DNA of 64,000 nt from Acinetobacter sp. ANC 4178 (GCF_004331175.1 NZ_SJOD01000006.1:1-64000), one strand, 5' to 3'. Shown: positions 1 through 9,417, counted from the stretch's first letter. Numbers and translations: made by a program. The notes: generated by a model not told the origin, from the sequence alone.

Positions 1-84
1 GGTTTTGTTAATTATTTTAAACTCATTCAAGATCTTCCAGATTCTACCGCTTGGGCTAAATCCTTGTTTCTCAACAAGTTTTAA
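1..84 (+). CDS. 3' end of an unidentified gene (cut by window start)
   Basis: An open frame enters at base 1 and runs 27 codons to a TAA at 82-84; it reads as plausible protein ending in AWAKSLFLNKF. Most of the gene lies outside the window, so no function can be given. It converges on the minus-strand gene that ends at 208. The bases between (85-207) show no gene and no clear terminator. Confidence 0.4.
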   Translation, partial: GFVNYFKLIQDLPDSTAWAKSLFLNKF

Positions 85-207
85 TCAACATCACCGCCGA
101 TGGATGTGCATTCTACAGTATTCCCAACTCGTTGCAATACCCTTTTTTAAATTATTTCAAAAATAGCGCTTGTATGATTAATTAATACTCAAAATCTGCT
201 TTTTTTA

Positions 208-1281
208 TCATTTTTTGAGCATAAAAGGTACAGTATTGACTAAATCATCTAGTATTTTTTCATCTTGATTTTTTTCTTGCCATTTTAATGCACGACAATC
301 GACATACTCACAATAACCTGCTTCACCATATTCTTCTCGTGTATTGATTTTAATTTGATATTTAAAACTCCCTACATAACCCGCAGCTAATCCAAATTTA
401 AAATCCCCTCGGCTTTGCGCTTGTATTTGAATGACATCTCCAACTTTATTTTGATAGTTCCATTCAAACTCGCGCGGTAAATACATCGCTTGTCCATTTG
501 GAGTTACTACTTTGGGATAAACTCGATGTACTTTGAACTGTACTTGTTCATCGAAAAGTTCTGTGCGTTCAACATTGGCATATTTAAGATAAATACGTGA
601 TTGCACAATACGATTAAAGTGATCTCGTGTTTGTGCCATCAATACTTGATCACCATTATTGAGTTGAATAATTTGGTAAGTAAAAAATGCCAAAGGTAGG
701 TAAGGAAACTGGACTGCGCGCGCAAACTCAAATACACCATGCTGTGCGATCGGGAAAACTTGTTCTTTATAAGTGATTTTACCCTCACAAAAACATCGTG
801 TAGACCAGTGCTCGCCTAGTCCTAAATGCATTTTATTGAAATAACTGACTTGTGTAGTGGTATGAATAGAAAGCTGACAACTTAATTCATCATCATCGCG
901 TTGGATTTGAAAGTTAGGTAAATTGCCTAAAATTTGCTCATGATTTGAAAACTGCCACAGGTTTTTGGAAAAGTGACAATCTCTTGGCATGCTATAACTG
1001 TGTAATTGCCCGACCATATGCGGACTACTACTACATAAAAGAGTGACCGTATCTAGTGCGTTGTTATGAATAGCCCTGTCATTGCGTAACATCAGTGCAT
1101 GCGCAGCCCCCATTAATCCAATAAAATTAAAATAATGCAGCGGCGCGGGAAGATTGGGCAAAATAATGCCGAAATAGATGAATTTATATTGGCGGGTTGG
1201 CGTATGAAAGTTTAAGCGTGACTTTTTCGGAGCCAGATTCAATTGTTTGGATCGATCTAAAAAATCTTGAAACAATTGCAT
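208..1281 (-). CDS. Conserved hypothetical protein, 357 aa
   Basis: Complete 357-residue protein of unknown function with no signal peptide or clear membrane helix. It has many aromatic and beta-prone segments, which suggests a soluble beta-rich fold (inference). The ATG start is supported by an AGGAG ribosome site about nine bases upstream. It lies 31 bases downstream of pssA on the same strand, so it could be cotranscribed with it. I could not assign it to a characterised family; a genus-restricted DUF is likely. Confidence 0.7.
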   Translation of the reverse strand: MQLFQDFLDRSKQLNLAPKKSRLNFHTPTRQYKFIYFGIILPNLPAPLHYFNFIGLMGAAHALMLRNDRAIHNNALDTVTLLCSSSPHMVGQLHSYSMPRDCHFSKNLWQFSNHEQILGNLPNFQIQRDDDELSCQLSIHTTTQVSYFNKMHLGLGEHWSTRCFCEGKITYKEQVFPIAQHGVFEFARAVQFPYLPLAFFTYQIIQLNNGDQVLMAQTRDHFNRIVQSRIYLKYANVERTELFDEQVQFKVHRVYPKVVTPNGQAMYLPREFEWNYQNKVGDVIQIQAQSRGDFKFGLAAGYVGSFKYQIKINTREEYGEAGYCEYVDCRALKWQEKNQDEKILDDLVNTVPFMLKK

Positions 1282-1312
1282 AGCCTAGCTCCTCATCACA
1301 ACTATCTCATAT

Positions 1313-2137
1313 TTAGCTCACCGTCTGTTTGCGAGCAAGAAAGGTAGTGACAAAACCAGAAAGCGCATAAATGATTGAAATCACTAATATGCCTACAGGA
1401 ATATTGTAAGTCATCGCAGCAAGGATAAAGACAGCAATAGGTAACACTGCGAATGGAACGCGCTTACGGTCTACCGTTTTAAATGAATAATACTTGATAT
1501 TAGAAATCATCAATAGCCCAACTGCCACAATAATGGCGGCATTGACAATCTGAATACCCAACTCATTTAAATCAAAGATGTTGGGAAAATCACGACCAAC
1601 CCACACCATTGAAATAATCATGACAGCAGCTAATGGGCTTGCGACCCCAATAAAATAACGCTTATCGACGACACCAATTTGTACATTGAAGCGTGCAAGG
1701 CGAAATGCCGCACAAGCGGTGTAAATAAAGCAACAGGCTAAACCAATACGCCCCAAGTCATGCAGACTCCAGCTATACATAAGGATGGCAGGCGCAACAC
1801 CGAAAGCCAACAAGTCGGAAAGTGAGTCAAATTGCTCTCCGAATGCGCTTTGCGCACCAATCGCACGTGCAACACGACCATCTAAACCATCCAGCAATGC
1901 CGCAAGAAAAATGGCATAAATGGCTTGGGTGAACTCACCATTCATACTGGCAATAATGGAATAAAAACCCGACAGTAATGCGGCTGTGGTAATTAAATTC
2001 GGCCACAGATAGATACCACGACGTTTAACCTTCTGTCCTTCTTGCGTGTGCTCATCCTCAACAACTTCGAAGGTAATTCCGTCGTAGTCATGCTCTGGAG
2101 TATGTAACTCACCTTCAGGTTTCGAGCTATTTGTCAT
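1313..2137 (-). CDS. pssA: CDP-diacylglycerol--serine O-phosphatidyltransferase
   Basis: Makes phosphatidylserine from CDP-diacylglycerol and serine at the inner membrane, the first step to phosphatidylethanolamine. The CDP-alcohol phosphotransferase signature D-G-x2-A-R-x8-G-x3-D-x3-D is intact, reading DGRVAR, then G and DSLSD, at about residues 83-105. It is a polytopic membrane protein of 274 aa with a charged N-terminal tail of about 40 residues ahead of the first helix. This is the PssA family of integral enzymes, unlike the peripheral E. coli PssA. It follows rlmJ by 46 bases on the same strand. Confidence 0.92.
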   Translation of the reverse strand: MTNSSKPEGELHTPEHDYDGITFEVVEDEHTQEGQKVKRRGIYLWPNLITTAALLSGFYSIIASMNGEFTQAIYAIFLAALLDGLDGRVARAIGAQSAFGEQFDSLSDLLAFGVAPAILMYSWSLHDLGRIGLACCFIYTACAAFRLARFNVQIGVVDKRYFIGVASPLAAVMIISMVWVGRDFPNIFDLNELGIQIVNAAIIVAVGLLMISNIKYYSFKTVDRKRVPFAVLPIAVFILAAMTYNIPVGILVISIIYALSGFVTTFLARKQTVS

Positions 2138-2183
2138 TGTTTTATATCCTAATCTGCAACCTAATTTATTCTATCTACGGCAA

Positions 2184-3041
2184 TTATTCGCCAACTAACC
2201 AACGTACTGCGGCATGTCCACCATGTTCTTGCATGCGTAAGTGTGGAAATAACCATTGTAATGCTTCATCGGCATCTTCAGAGAACTTCCAAGGTGGATT
2301 AATCACCAATAAACCACAACCATTTAAACCAACAGGTGTGTCATCTGGCCAAACGCAGACTTCACAAACCAATTGACGACGAATACCCGTTTTAAACATT
2401 TTTTTCTCAAAACGTTCAATCATGGCGCGGTCTTTAATTGGATACCAGACTGCAAATACACCTGTCGGCCATTTTTTATAAGCAGCGACTAAAAGTTCAA
2501 CCAATTGTGGAAAATCTTTACGTTCGAGTTCATAAGGTGGATCGATCATGACCAAGCCACGCTTTTCTTTCGGTGGAATTACGCCCAATAAACCTTCATA
2601 GGCATCACGCTCATGCAAACCTGCACGTTTGTCATGAATGTTATGACGTAATTGCTGAAAGACATCACGCTGCATTTCAAAAATGGTCGCTTTATCTATG
2701 TCACGCATACCTTCTAGCGCAAACCACGGCGAACCAGGATATGCCCCTTTACCAAAATTACTACGCATTTTTTCAACAATTTTTAAATATTGCTGAACCC
2801 CTTCAGGCGCAGTACGTTTGATTGAATCATCCAGTTTAACTAAACGATGAATACCATTTAAGAATTCGCCCGATTTTTGTGCTTCTGAGGTAGATAAGTC
2901 ATATTTACCAGCACCACCATGCGTATCAACATAGCGATATGGTTTATCTTTTGCATTGAGTCGCGTCAAAAGCTGCAGCAATAAAACATGCTTCATGACA
3001 TCGGCAAAGTTGCCTGCATGGAAATGGTGGCGGTAATTCAT
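2184..3041 (-). CDS. rlmJ: 23S rRNA (adenine(2030)-N6)-methyltransferase RlmJ
   Basis: SAM-dependent methyltransferase that modifies A2030 of 23S rRNA. The N-terminus MNYRHHFHAGNFADVMKH is characteristic of RlmJ, and the N6-methyltransferase motif IV appears as DPPYE near residue 167. Length (285 aa) matches the family. It is divergently oriented to the oxygenase gene at 3157, with about 115 bases between them for both promoters. Confidence 0.93.
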   Translation of the reverse strand: MNYRHHFHAGNFADVMKHVLLLQLLTRLNAKDKPYRYVDTHGGAGKYDLSTSEAQKSGEFLNGIHRLVKLDDSIKRTAPEGVQQYLKIVEKMRSNFGKGAYPGSPWFALEGMRDIDKATIFEMQRDVFQQLRHNIHDKRAGLHERDAYEGLLGVIPPKEKRGLVMIDPPYELERKDFPQLVELLVAAYKKWPTGVFAVWYPIKDRAMIERFEKKMFKTGIRRQLVCEVCVWPDDTPVGLNGCGLLVINPPWKFSEDADEALQWLFPHLRMQEHGGHAAVRWLVGE

Positions 3042-3156
3042 TTCTATTTAATTCCTAAAATCAATGGATATTTTAGCATGAAAAATAGTTTCATTCCGAC
3101 GGATATGTTGTTCTAGAATAAAGCAGTTCTGTTTTCTTGTTTTGAGTTGTGCTTCT

Positions 3157-3759
3157 ATGCTTGTTTCCAAGCTTCCTGCATCGTGGAATATCGATCAAGT
3201 GCTCAATGATCTTGATCAACATGGTTTTGCACTGATTGATCACGCCTATACTACTGAATATGTAACTGATTTAGTCACTGAATGTACCTCACATTTAAAT
3301 CAATTTCGTGAAGCAGCAATTCAAAATGGTGTGGTTAGTCAAATTCGTAGTGATCATATTTTATGGATTCATCCCGAATTACAGGTTGCACAACAACATG
3401 TCGAGACCTTATCGCTCTTATCCGAACAACTGAATCAAGCATTTTATTTAGGGATTCGTGAAGTTGAAGCCCATTTTGCTTGTTACCACGCAGGTGAATT
3501 TTATGCGCTGCATCGTGACAATCCGCAACAGAAAAATGATCGGATTATTTCAACGGTTTATTATTTACATGAACAATGGCAAGACGATTGGGGCGGTCAG
3601 CTTCGGCTTCAGGATAAAAATGGCGAATGGCATATGATTCAACCACAACCAAATCGGATTGCCTTGTTTCGCAGTGATTTACTTCATGAAGTGATTGAGG
3701 CCAAACAACAGCGACTTTCGATTACCGCATGGTTAAGAAGTGGCAATACTATCTGGTAA
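3157..3759 (+). CDS. 2OG-Fe(II) oxygenase family protein
   Basis: Prolyl-4-hydroxylase-like Fe(II)/2-oxoglutarate dioxygenase of 200 aa. The iron-binding HxD is seen in YALHRDNP, the distal His in LLHEVI, and the 2-oxoglutarate-binding Arg shortly after in QRLSITAW. The substrate is unknown; related small bacterial enzymes hydroxylate proteins or small molecules. The frame extends 15 bases upstream to a TTG at 3142, but neither start has a good ribosome site, so I prefer the ATG at 3157. Confidence 0.82.
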   Translation: MLVSKLPASWNIDQVLNDLDQHGFALIDHAYTTEYVTDLVTECTSHLNQFREAAIQNGVVSQIRSDHILWIHPELQVAQQHVETLSLLSEQLNQAFYLGIREVEAHFACYHAGEFYALHRDNPQQKNDRIISTVYYLHEQWQDDWGGQLRLQDKNGEWHMIQPQPNRIALFRSDLLHEVIEAKQQRLSITAWLRSGNTIW

Positions 3760-3818
3760 CCCTTTAAATCTTCCCGAATGACCTTATATAGTAGGCTTAA
3801 CTAGAGAGGACTGCACGA

Positions 3819-4346
3819 ATGCTAACAGATACAAAGCAAATTATTGCGAGAATTGGTGAAACTGACCAAATGTATTTGGAGGGCAATACACCCGATTTAG
3901 CACTAGAACGTGCAGACTTACGTTTGGCATTGGTAACGGTGAGTCGGGTTCGTCAAGAACAGATTCACTTTTTACAAGAAGCGATTGTGTTGCTTGAGCA
4001 AGGTCGTATTGAATTTGAAGAAATGCCTTTAGGTACTTATTTAAACCTGTCTTTGCATTTAGCCAAGGCCTACATGCTGTATTTTGAAATTACCAAAGAA
4101 CAGCGTTTTGCTTTAATTACCCAGCAAATTCTAAAACCCTTAACCGTGCATGAGCATGGGGATGTCTATTTTTTCCTTGCCTACGCCAGCGCATGTAAAA
4201 ACGATAGCGCCTTGAGTCGCCATTGGTTAAAGAAATATAGTCAAACTACTGAATTTAACGCCTTCTTATTACAGCAACACGCTGCTTTTGCACCCTACCG
4301 CGAAACGCTATGGTTCGTACAACTTACGCAACCCAAACCACACTAA
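3819..4346 (+). CDS. Hypothetical protein, helical (TPR-like?), 175 aa
   Basis: Not recognised. The 175-residue product is almost wholly alpha-helical in character, with repeated patterns such as LSLHLAKAYMLYFEI and FFLAYASACKND that resemble tetratricopeptide-like repeats. That is a weak inference. It is cytoplasmic, with no signal or membrane segment. GAGAGGA lies ten bases before the ATG, and a strong bidirectional terminator follows. Confidence 0.7.
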   Translation: MLTDTKQIIARIGETDQMYLEGNTPDLALERADLRLALVTVSRVRQEQIHFLQEAIVLLEQGRIEFEEMPLGTYLNLSLHLAKAYMLYFEITKEQRFALITQQILKPLTVHEHGDVYFFLAYASACKNDSALSRHWLKKYSQTTEFNAFLLQQHAAFAPYRETLWFVQLTQPKPH

Positions 4347-4358
4347 AGATTAAATATT

Positions 4359-4396
4359 GCATTAAAAAAGCGCCGAGAAAGGCGCTTTTTTAATGC
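4359..4396. terminator. Bidirectional rho-independent terminator
   Basis: Inverted repeat GCATTAAAAAAGCGCC / GGCGCTTTTTTAATGC around a GAGAAA-type loop, with T-runs on both strands. It separates the convergent gene ending at 4346 and the DUF2789 gene ending at 4430. Confidence 0.9.
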
Positions 4397-4429
4397 ATAT
4401 ATTGGGTAAACAGAAAAAATTTCAGAATT

Positions 4430-4681
4430 TTAAGCCGTTTGTAATTTATACGCATCCATATGTAATTGTTGATTTAACTCATCAATCCAGATTGCCCAGT
4501 CATCATCTTGTACTAAATGACTAATGAGAAAATCTCGCTGTGAGCGATTCCAAAATGGTGCTTCATGCAAAGATAGATGCGCAGGCAGTTGATGTGTACG
4601 GACATACAGCTCTATTGCTGCCGGACTGTTCGACAGACCTAATTGTGAAAACAGTAGCTCTAAGGATGGATTGTTTTTCAT
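4430..4681 (-). CDS. DUF2789 family protein (copy A)
   Basis: Small acidic protein of 83 aa, recognised as DUF2789 by LELLFSQLGL near the N-terminus, FW..SQRDFL in the middle and DDWAIWIDELNQQLH near the C-terminus. Function is unknown. It is a paralogue of the gene immediately upstream (4828-5088), and the two are separated by a long terminator hairpin, so they appear to be separate transcription units. No signal peptide or membrane helix. Confidence 0.85.
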   Translation of the reverse strand: MKNNPSLELLFSQLGLSNSPAAIELYVRTHQLPAHLSLHEAPFWNRSQRDFLISHLVQDDDWAIWIDELNQQLHMDAYKLQTA

Positions 4682-4750
4682 CGTTTTCCCGCCCCTTATC
4701 AGTTCATCTGTAATTTATTATTCAATTAACTTATAAAAATTATGCAGGCA

Positions 4751-4813
4751 AAAAAAGGGGCTATCGTGACTTTGTTGTAGTTTTTTGTGAACTACAGCAA
4801 AGCGCGACAGCCC
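4751..4813 (-). terminator. Long-stem rho-independent terminator of DUF2789 copy B
   Basis: On the minus strand a stem of about 24 bp with a few mismatches (GGGCTGTCGCG... pairing with ...CACGATAGCCCC) is followed by seven Ts. The arms also pair as CTGTAGTT / AACTACAAC around a short A-rich loop. It is unusually long for an intrinsic terminator. Confidence 0.85.
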
Positions 4814-4827
4814 ATATGTCATTTTTA

Positions 4828-5088
4828 TTAACCTGAGAAATTCATGCCTCCGACATCTTCATGCAATTGCTCATTTAAAATATCAATCACGATTGCCCAT
4901 TCATCATCTTTGTCCCAGTGGCTATGTAAGAATTCACGCTGTGCCTCGGTCCAAAAACTGGCTTGATGCAGCTCGACATCAGTACCCAATTGATGCTCAC
5001 GTATAAATTGATCGATGTCACTTTCGCTGGCGTTTAAACCGAGCTGTTCAAATAACAGTTCTAAGGTAGGTTGTACATCAAACATCAT
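4828..5088 (-). CDS. DUF2789 family protein (copy B)
   Basis: Paralogue of copy A (LELLFEQLGL, FWTEAQREFL, DDEWAIVIDILNEQLH). The frame extends upstream to 5118, but GAGGA sits at good spacing only before the ATG at 5088, giving 86 aa beginning MMFDVQPTLELLF. Function is unknown. The conserved spacing of the blocks in both copies suggests a recent duplication, with the C-terminal tails having diverged. Confidence 0.86.
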   Translation of the reverse strand: MMFDVQPTLELLFEQLGLNASESDIDQFIREHQLGTDVELHQASFWTEAQREFLHSHWDKDDEWAIVIDILNEQLHEDVGGMNFSG

Positions 5089-5194
5089 TCTGTCCTCGCA
5101 TCCTTGTTCTCTTTTCAAGGTAACTGAATAACATTACAAAATCATTCTGTATATTTTTTCAGCATGTTATTTTTTGTTGATTCAGTTCTGTAAT

Positions 5195-5226
5195 AAAAAA
5201 AGCACCCTCTAGGAGGATGCTTTTTT
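5195..5226. terminator. Rho-independent terminator of mdh
   Basis: AAAAAAGCACCCTC, a TAG loop, then GAGGATGCTTTTTT, with one mismatch in the stem. T-runs on both strands. It lies 22 bases past the mdh stop codon. Confidence 0.9.
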
Positions 5227-5248
5227 AACTTAATCAGTAAAGATTAAA

Positions 5249-6235
5249 TTAGTTCACCATGTCAGCAATTGCTGCACGTTCTTCTTCCAACTCATTCAGA
5301 GTGAAGTTGATACGCTCACGGCTGAATTCATCGATTTCAAGACCTTGAACGATTTTGTATTCGCCATTTTCAGTTGTAACAGGGAAACCGAACATTACGC
5401 CTTCAGGAATACCATAAGAACCGTCAGAAGGAATACCCATGGTTACCCATTTGCCGTTTGTGCCAAGAGCCCAATCGCGCATGTGGTCGATTGCAGCATT
5501 AGCAGCAGACGCAGCAGAAGACAAACCACGTGCTTCGATGATCGCAGCACCACGTTTACCAACGGTAGGAAGGAATACATCTTTATTCCATACTGCATCA
5601 TTGATTTTGTCTTTTAAGCTTTCGCCGTTTACTTTTGCAAAACGGTAGTCAGCATACATTGTTGGAGAGTGGTTACCCCAAACAGTCATGTCTTCGATGT
5701 CAGAAACTGCAACACCCGCTTTTTGAGCAAGTTGAGTTAACGCACGGTTGTGGTCAAGACGCAACATTGCAGTGAAGTTTTTCGCTGGAAGATCTGGAGC
5801 AGATTTCATTGCGATGTAAGCATTCGTGTTCGCAGGGTTACCTACAACCAATACTTTAACGTCACGGCTAGCAACTTCGTTGAGTGCTTGGCCTTGACCA
5901 ATAAAGATTTCGCCGTTCACTTTTAACAAGTCAGCACGTTCCATACCAGGACCACGTGGACGTGAACCAACCAATAACGCGTAGTCAGCATCTTTAAATG
6001 CAACTTTAGGATCATCAGTACCGATCATGCCAGCCAATAATGGGAAAGCACAGTCATCTAATTCCATCATTACGCCTTTAAGCGCAGCTTGAGCTTTCTC
6101 AAATGGAACTTCTAACAATTGCAAAATAACGGGTTGGTCTTTACCAAGCATTTCACCGCTAGCGATACGGAATAATAAGCTGTAACCGATTTGACCAGCT
6201 GCGCCAGTAACGGCAACGCGAACAGGTTGCTTCAT
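5249..6235 (-). CDS. mdh: Malate dehydrogenase
   Basis: Oxidises malate to oxaloacetate with NAD in the TCA cycle. The N-terminal NAD-binding glycine motif reads [19 protein letters not shown], the catalytic region has LDHNRA, and the active-site His lies in [11 protein letters not shown]. Length of 328 aa matches the long bacterial/cytosolic-like MDH type used by many proteobacteria rather than the 312-aa E. coli type. It is a single-gene unit with its own terminator and a candidate promoter at 6299-6326. Confidence 0.96.
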   Translation of the reverse strand: MKQPVRVAVTGAAGQIGYSLLFRIASGEMLGKDQPVILQLLEVPFEKAQAALKGVMMELDDCAFPLLAGMIGTDDPKVAFKDADYALLVGSRPRGPGMERADLLKVNGEIFIGQGQALNEVASRDVKVLVVGNPANTNAYIAMKSAPDLPAKNFTAMLRLDHNRALTQLAQKAGVAVSDIEDMTVWGNHSPTMYADYRFAKVNGESLKDKINDAVWNKDVFLPTVGKRGAAIIEARGLSSAASAANAAIDHMRDWALGTNGKWVTMGIPSDGSYGIPEGVMFGFPVTTENGEYKIVQGLEIDEFSRERINFTLNELEEERAAIADMVN

Positions 6236-6298
6236 GTAATTATCTCCAATTGAGGATCGTTAATATGATTAAACGGGTCTGTCCGTTTTCATCGAATT

Positions 6299-6326
6299 AT
6301 CATAAACGGCAAAGATTGTACTCCAA
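6299..6326 (-). promoter_or_regulatory. Candidate mdh promoter
   Basis: On the minus strand TTGGAG and TATGAT are separated by 16 bases, about 65 bases upstream of the mdh start. It is a reasonable sigma-70 match by eye only. Confidence 0.45.
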
Positions 6327-6406
6327 TCCTTCAGGATATGCATAAAAAAGAGCATCAATTTCAACAAAAGTCTGATAGGAAATATAAATTAACCGTCTCA
6401 AAAAAC

Positions 6407-7072
6407 TTAGTATGACCCTTTAATCGTGATCTGATTTGGGCAATTGCCAACAACCGCAGTAGAGCACTGTTTATACTGCCCATTGGTTTTATAACAAACA
6501 TTCACTTTGGTCAAAAAGTTTTCACCGCGATAACTCTGGCAACCCAACTGAATTCCTGTACTTGGCAAGGTCGGATTTAAACGTAAAAACTGTAATTTAA
6601 TCTGATTTTGCGGCAAAGTTCGTGTTTCTGGACTCGATAACTCTGCTGGAATCTTTAAGCGTTCTGCATAATTAATAATGGTGCGGAAATACTGACTCGC
6701 TCCCATTGGCACGCAGCCTCCAATCGATTGCCAAAGTTGAACACGTGCATTTTCGTCAGGCATGACTCTAGCCACGACTTTGGCTTGCAGAGGAGACAAG
6801 ATTGCAGAAGATGAAATCTCACAGTCTCGCTGTGCAGTTTCAGGTAATAATCCGACAATATTCAGCGAATAGCCTTCTAAACATTTGCGTCGTTTACTGC
6901 GTTGACTATCCATCATACACGCCGCAGGTGTCATTTGTATTTCCATGACATAACCATGCGGCGCAACAGAAGGAGCAGCATGGGTAAGCTGAGTACAAAC
7001 AGCCAGACCTAACCCACCCATTGCTAGGTAAGTCGCTTTAATCTGTTTATTTTCAACTACATCAAACCACAT
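6407..7072 (-). CDS. RNase T2/RNase I-like protein lacking the catalytic histidines
   Basis: A 221-aa secreted-type protein. An N-terminal hydrophobic segment (about residues 13-33, ending THAA) looks like a signal sequence. By eye it aligns along its length with E. coli RNase I: YVMEIQMTPAAC for the first strand, VMPDENARVQLW and YFRTIINYAERLK around the second motif, GCQ and GNCPNQITIKGSY at the end. The first catalytic motif, HGLWP in the family, reads VGLLP here (residues 73-77). The second, KHGAC, reads SIGGC. Both catalytic histidines are therefore replaced, which predicts a non-nuclease. It follows slt by 37 bases, probably in one operon. Confidence 0.72.
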   Translation of the reverse strand: MWFDVVENKQIKATYLAMGGLGLAVCTQLTHAAPSVAPHGYVMEIQMTPAACMMDSQRSKRRKCLEGYSLNIVGLLPETAQRDCEISSSAILSPLQAKVVARVMPDENARVQLWQSIGGCVPMGASQYFRTIINYAERLKIPAELSSPETRTLPQNQIKLQFLRLNPTLPSTGIQLGCQSYRGENFLTKVNVCYKTNGQYKQCSTAVVGNCPNQITIKGSY

Positions 7073-7109
7073 GAATGCTCGACCTTCTCATGCTGCTTAC
7101 ACAATAAAT

Positions 7110-9068
7110 TTATGGCGTCCCGCGATAAGGAATCACTTGCATACGATTCCCAATAGACTGAGCCCCCTGTCCCAACAAGACCCCATAATGCGTGGCATTG
7201 GTCATAACTTGTTTGACATAGTCTCGGGTTTCATTCAACGGAATGGTTTCCGTATATTGATCTGCGGCAAGGGGACGATCATCAGGCTGCCAACGACGTG
7301 CCCGATTCGGCCCAGCATTATAGCCCGCAGTCGCCAACACGGGATTACTGCTTAATTGGCTATTAATCATCGACAGATAAAATGTTCCGTAACGAATATT
7401 GGTATTCATATCTGATAACGCGGCAGGATTATAGGTTTCACCCATTTGCTTGGCAACTAGTCGCGCCGTATCTGGCATAATCTGCATTAAACCACCAGCA
7501 CCGACATGTGAGCGAGCGCTCGAAACAAAACGGCTTTCCTGACGCATTAAGCCATATGCCCATGCAGGATCAATCCCAGCATTTTGACTGTGGTTGACCA
7601 CATAACCTTGATGTGGCATCGCGTAACGATAAGCATAGTTGTGTTTACTTTCCGTACGATCTGCTGCATAAATGGCACGGTCATACCACCCCATATCGGT
7701 TGCACGTTTAGCAGCAGCCAATAACAAACCATCATCATGTTTTAAATAGGCTTGACGCACCGCCCAGTTCCATTCGCGGTTCACATAGTTATCTGGCGCA
7801 TTGACATTACGTAAAGCAAAAGCCCGATTAAAATGAATATCTTGACTCAAACGTTGCAAATCACTGTTGGTCGGCTGAACATTGTTTGGCACAGTGCTAT
7901 AACGTTGTCCCACATGGTCTTTGGCCAGTAAATTATGATACTGATCGCCTTGCGCCAATTTACGGAAAATTTCCTGTGCGCTGCGTTTTGCACTGGCATC
8001 ATTACGCTGTTCATAAGCACGAGCCAGCCAATATTGCCAACGATCTTCTTGTTTTTGATTGACACTCATGGCATCAATGGCACGAATTAAACTTTCCCAA
8101 GCACTAAAACGAATGGCTTGACGCGCATAGATTTCTGCTTCTTCTGGGCTAAATGGTAAGCCATAACTCGCATCCAGATTATTTAATACTTCGCGCTTGA
8201 AATTATTTTTCATTACCGTTGTACCACCCACATATCCCACCGCACGGTACAGCGCTTTTTGTACTGCTTCTGGTGTTCCCTGCGCAGCACGTTGAACAGA
8301 GGACATTGCAGCATCCAGATCACTATCTGCCATACGTCCTATCGCAAAGATTAAATATGCTTGCTCTTCGGCGCTCGCTTTAGGGGCAGACCAGACATAA
8401 TTTAATGGATCGGCTTGAATCTGGTTCAACTGTGCAAGACTTAAATTCAACCCCAAGGTTTGTGCCGTTGCGATAGCTTGTCCAGATTGCCCTGCACGTA
8501 ATAAGCCCCATAGACGTTGTTGCTTATCTTGCTGGGTCATTAAAGGACTCGACAGCATTTGCCGTGCTAAACCTGTACAGGATTCTGGTTGAGAATTGGT
8601 CGTCAACCAGACATCTTTATATTCTGCAAAAACCAAGGGATCCCCAGTTTTCGCACGCACTTGGGCCACCGCACAACTTTCTGCCTGATCTGGATTGGTC
8701 ACATAAGGTAAAACTGGCTGTGCACTACTAAAATCGGCTTGCTTAACTTTTTCTTCTACATAATCTGCGGCTAATTTTTCTGCCATCGCCGACTGAGGAT
8801 AACGGCGGGCAAAATTAATAATATTATTTGCAGGTTGAAAGCCTAAATTGGCGTTTAAAGCCCAATATTCTGGATAATAGCCCAAAGCATCATTTTGCAT
8901 GGACATTTGGTATTGTTGTAATAACTCCGTATTGCCAGAATTGGCGGCTTGCAAGGCATCATTAAATTGTTCATCTGCTGCATAGGCGTGCCCGAATATA
9001 CCTATTGAAGCCACACTCCATGCAAGTACGTGATAATAATTTTTTTTATCTAACCACCGATTTAACAT
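7110..9068 (-). CDS. slt: Soluble lytic murein transglycosylase
   Basis: Periplasmic enzyme that cleaves peptidoglycan between MurNAc and GlcNAc, forming 1,6-anhydro ends. The 652-aa length matches Slt70. A signal peptide ends near AYA (about residue 30), followed by a long helical superhelix domain and a C-terminal GEWL-like domain. That domain has catalytic Glu511 in RQESRF, then GAGGLMQIMPDTA and AGYNAGPNRARRW. The degenerate RNase T2 gene follows it closely. Confidence 0.95.
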   Translation of the reverse strand: MLNRWLDKKNYYHVLAWSVASIGIFGHAYAADEQFNDALQAANSGNTELLQQYQMSMQNDALGYYPEYWALNANLGFQPANNIINFARRYPQSAMAEKLAADYVEEKVKQADFSSAQPVLPYVTNPDQAESCAVAQVRAKTGDPLVFAEYKDVWLTTNSQPESCTGLARQMLSSPLMTQQDKQQRLWGLLRAGQSGQAIATAQTLGLNLSLAQLNQIQADPLNYVWSAPKASAEEQAYLIFAIGRMADSDLDAAMSSVQRAAQGTPEAVQKALYRAVGYVGGTTVMKNNFKREVLNNLDASYGLPFSPEEAEIYARQAIRFSAWESLIRAIDAMSVNQKQEDRWQYWLARAYEQRNDASAKRSAQEIFRKLAQGDQYHNLLAKDHVGQRYSTVPNNVQPTNSDLQRLSQDIHFNRAFALRNVNAPDNYVNREWNWAVRQAYLKHDDGLLLAAAKRATDMGWYDRAIYAADRTESKHNYAYRYAMPHQGYVVNHSQNAGIDPAWAYGLMRQESRFVSSARSHVGAGGLMQIMPDTARLVAKQMGETYNPAALSDMNTNIRYGTFYLSMINSQLSSNPVLATAGYNAGPNRARRWQPDDRPLAADQYTETIPLNETRDYVKQVMTNATHYGVLLGQGAQSIGNRMQVIPYRGTP

Positions 9069-9417
9069 ATGTGCGCCTTCATCCTTTATTTCAACCTATT
9101 CGACTCAATCTCAATGTAAACACTTCATTCGTGCAGCTAGTTTAGAATATTCTCTAACTACTCTGTTGTTGTGTTATGTAACCTTCTGATAAGGCAATAT
9201 TAATTTTCAAACATTTTTGCTTCATAAATCAATATTTTTGCTTCGATATTTAAAGCTGACCGTTTTTCTGTAAATCCTGCTAAAATATGCGCCTTCCTTA
9301 TATTGCTCTCGTGTTTAATCGTGTTTCTGCGCTCGTCAAGGTTGATTTTTTATCGCCAACGCATAACGCAGATACAGTTTTTACACGTTTCTCCGTTTTA
9401 TCCTGTTAGGAGCCTAC
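9069..9417. other. Divergent intergenic region slt/miaB
   Basis: 349 bases without a convincing gene. It must carry the promoters of slt (minus) and miaB (plus). An extended -10 element (TGC followed by TAAAAT) lies at 9278-9286 toward miaB, with only a weak -35 (CTGACC) upstream. AGGAG precedes the miaB ATG. Nothing else stands out. Confidence 0.5.

Noticed and set aside
2131-2821. Plus-strand frames opposite rlmJ
   Set aside because: Fully overlapped by a well-conserved methyltransferase gene on the other strand.
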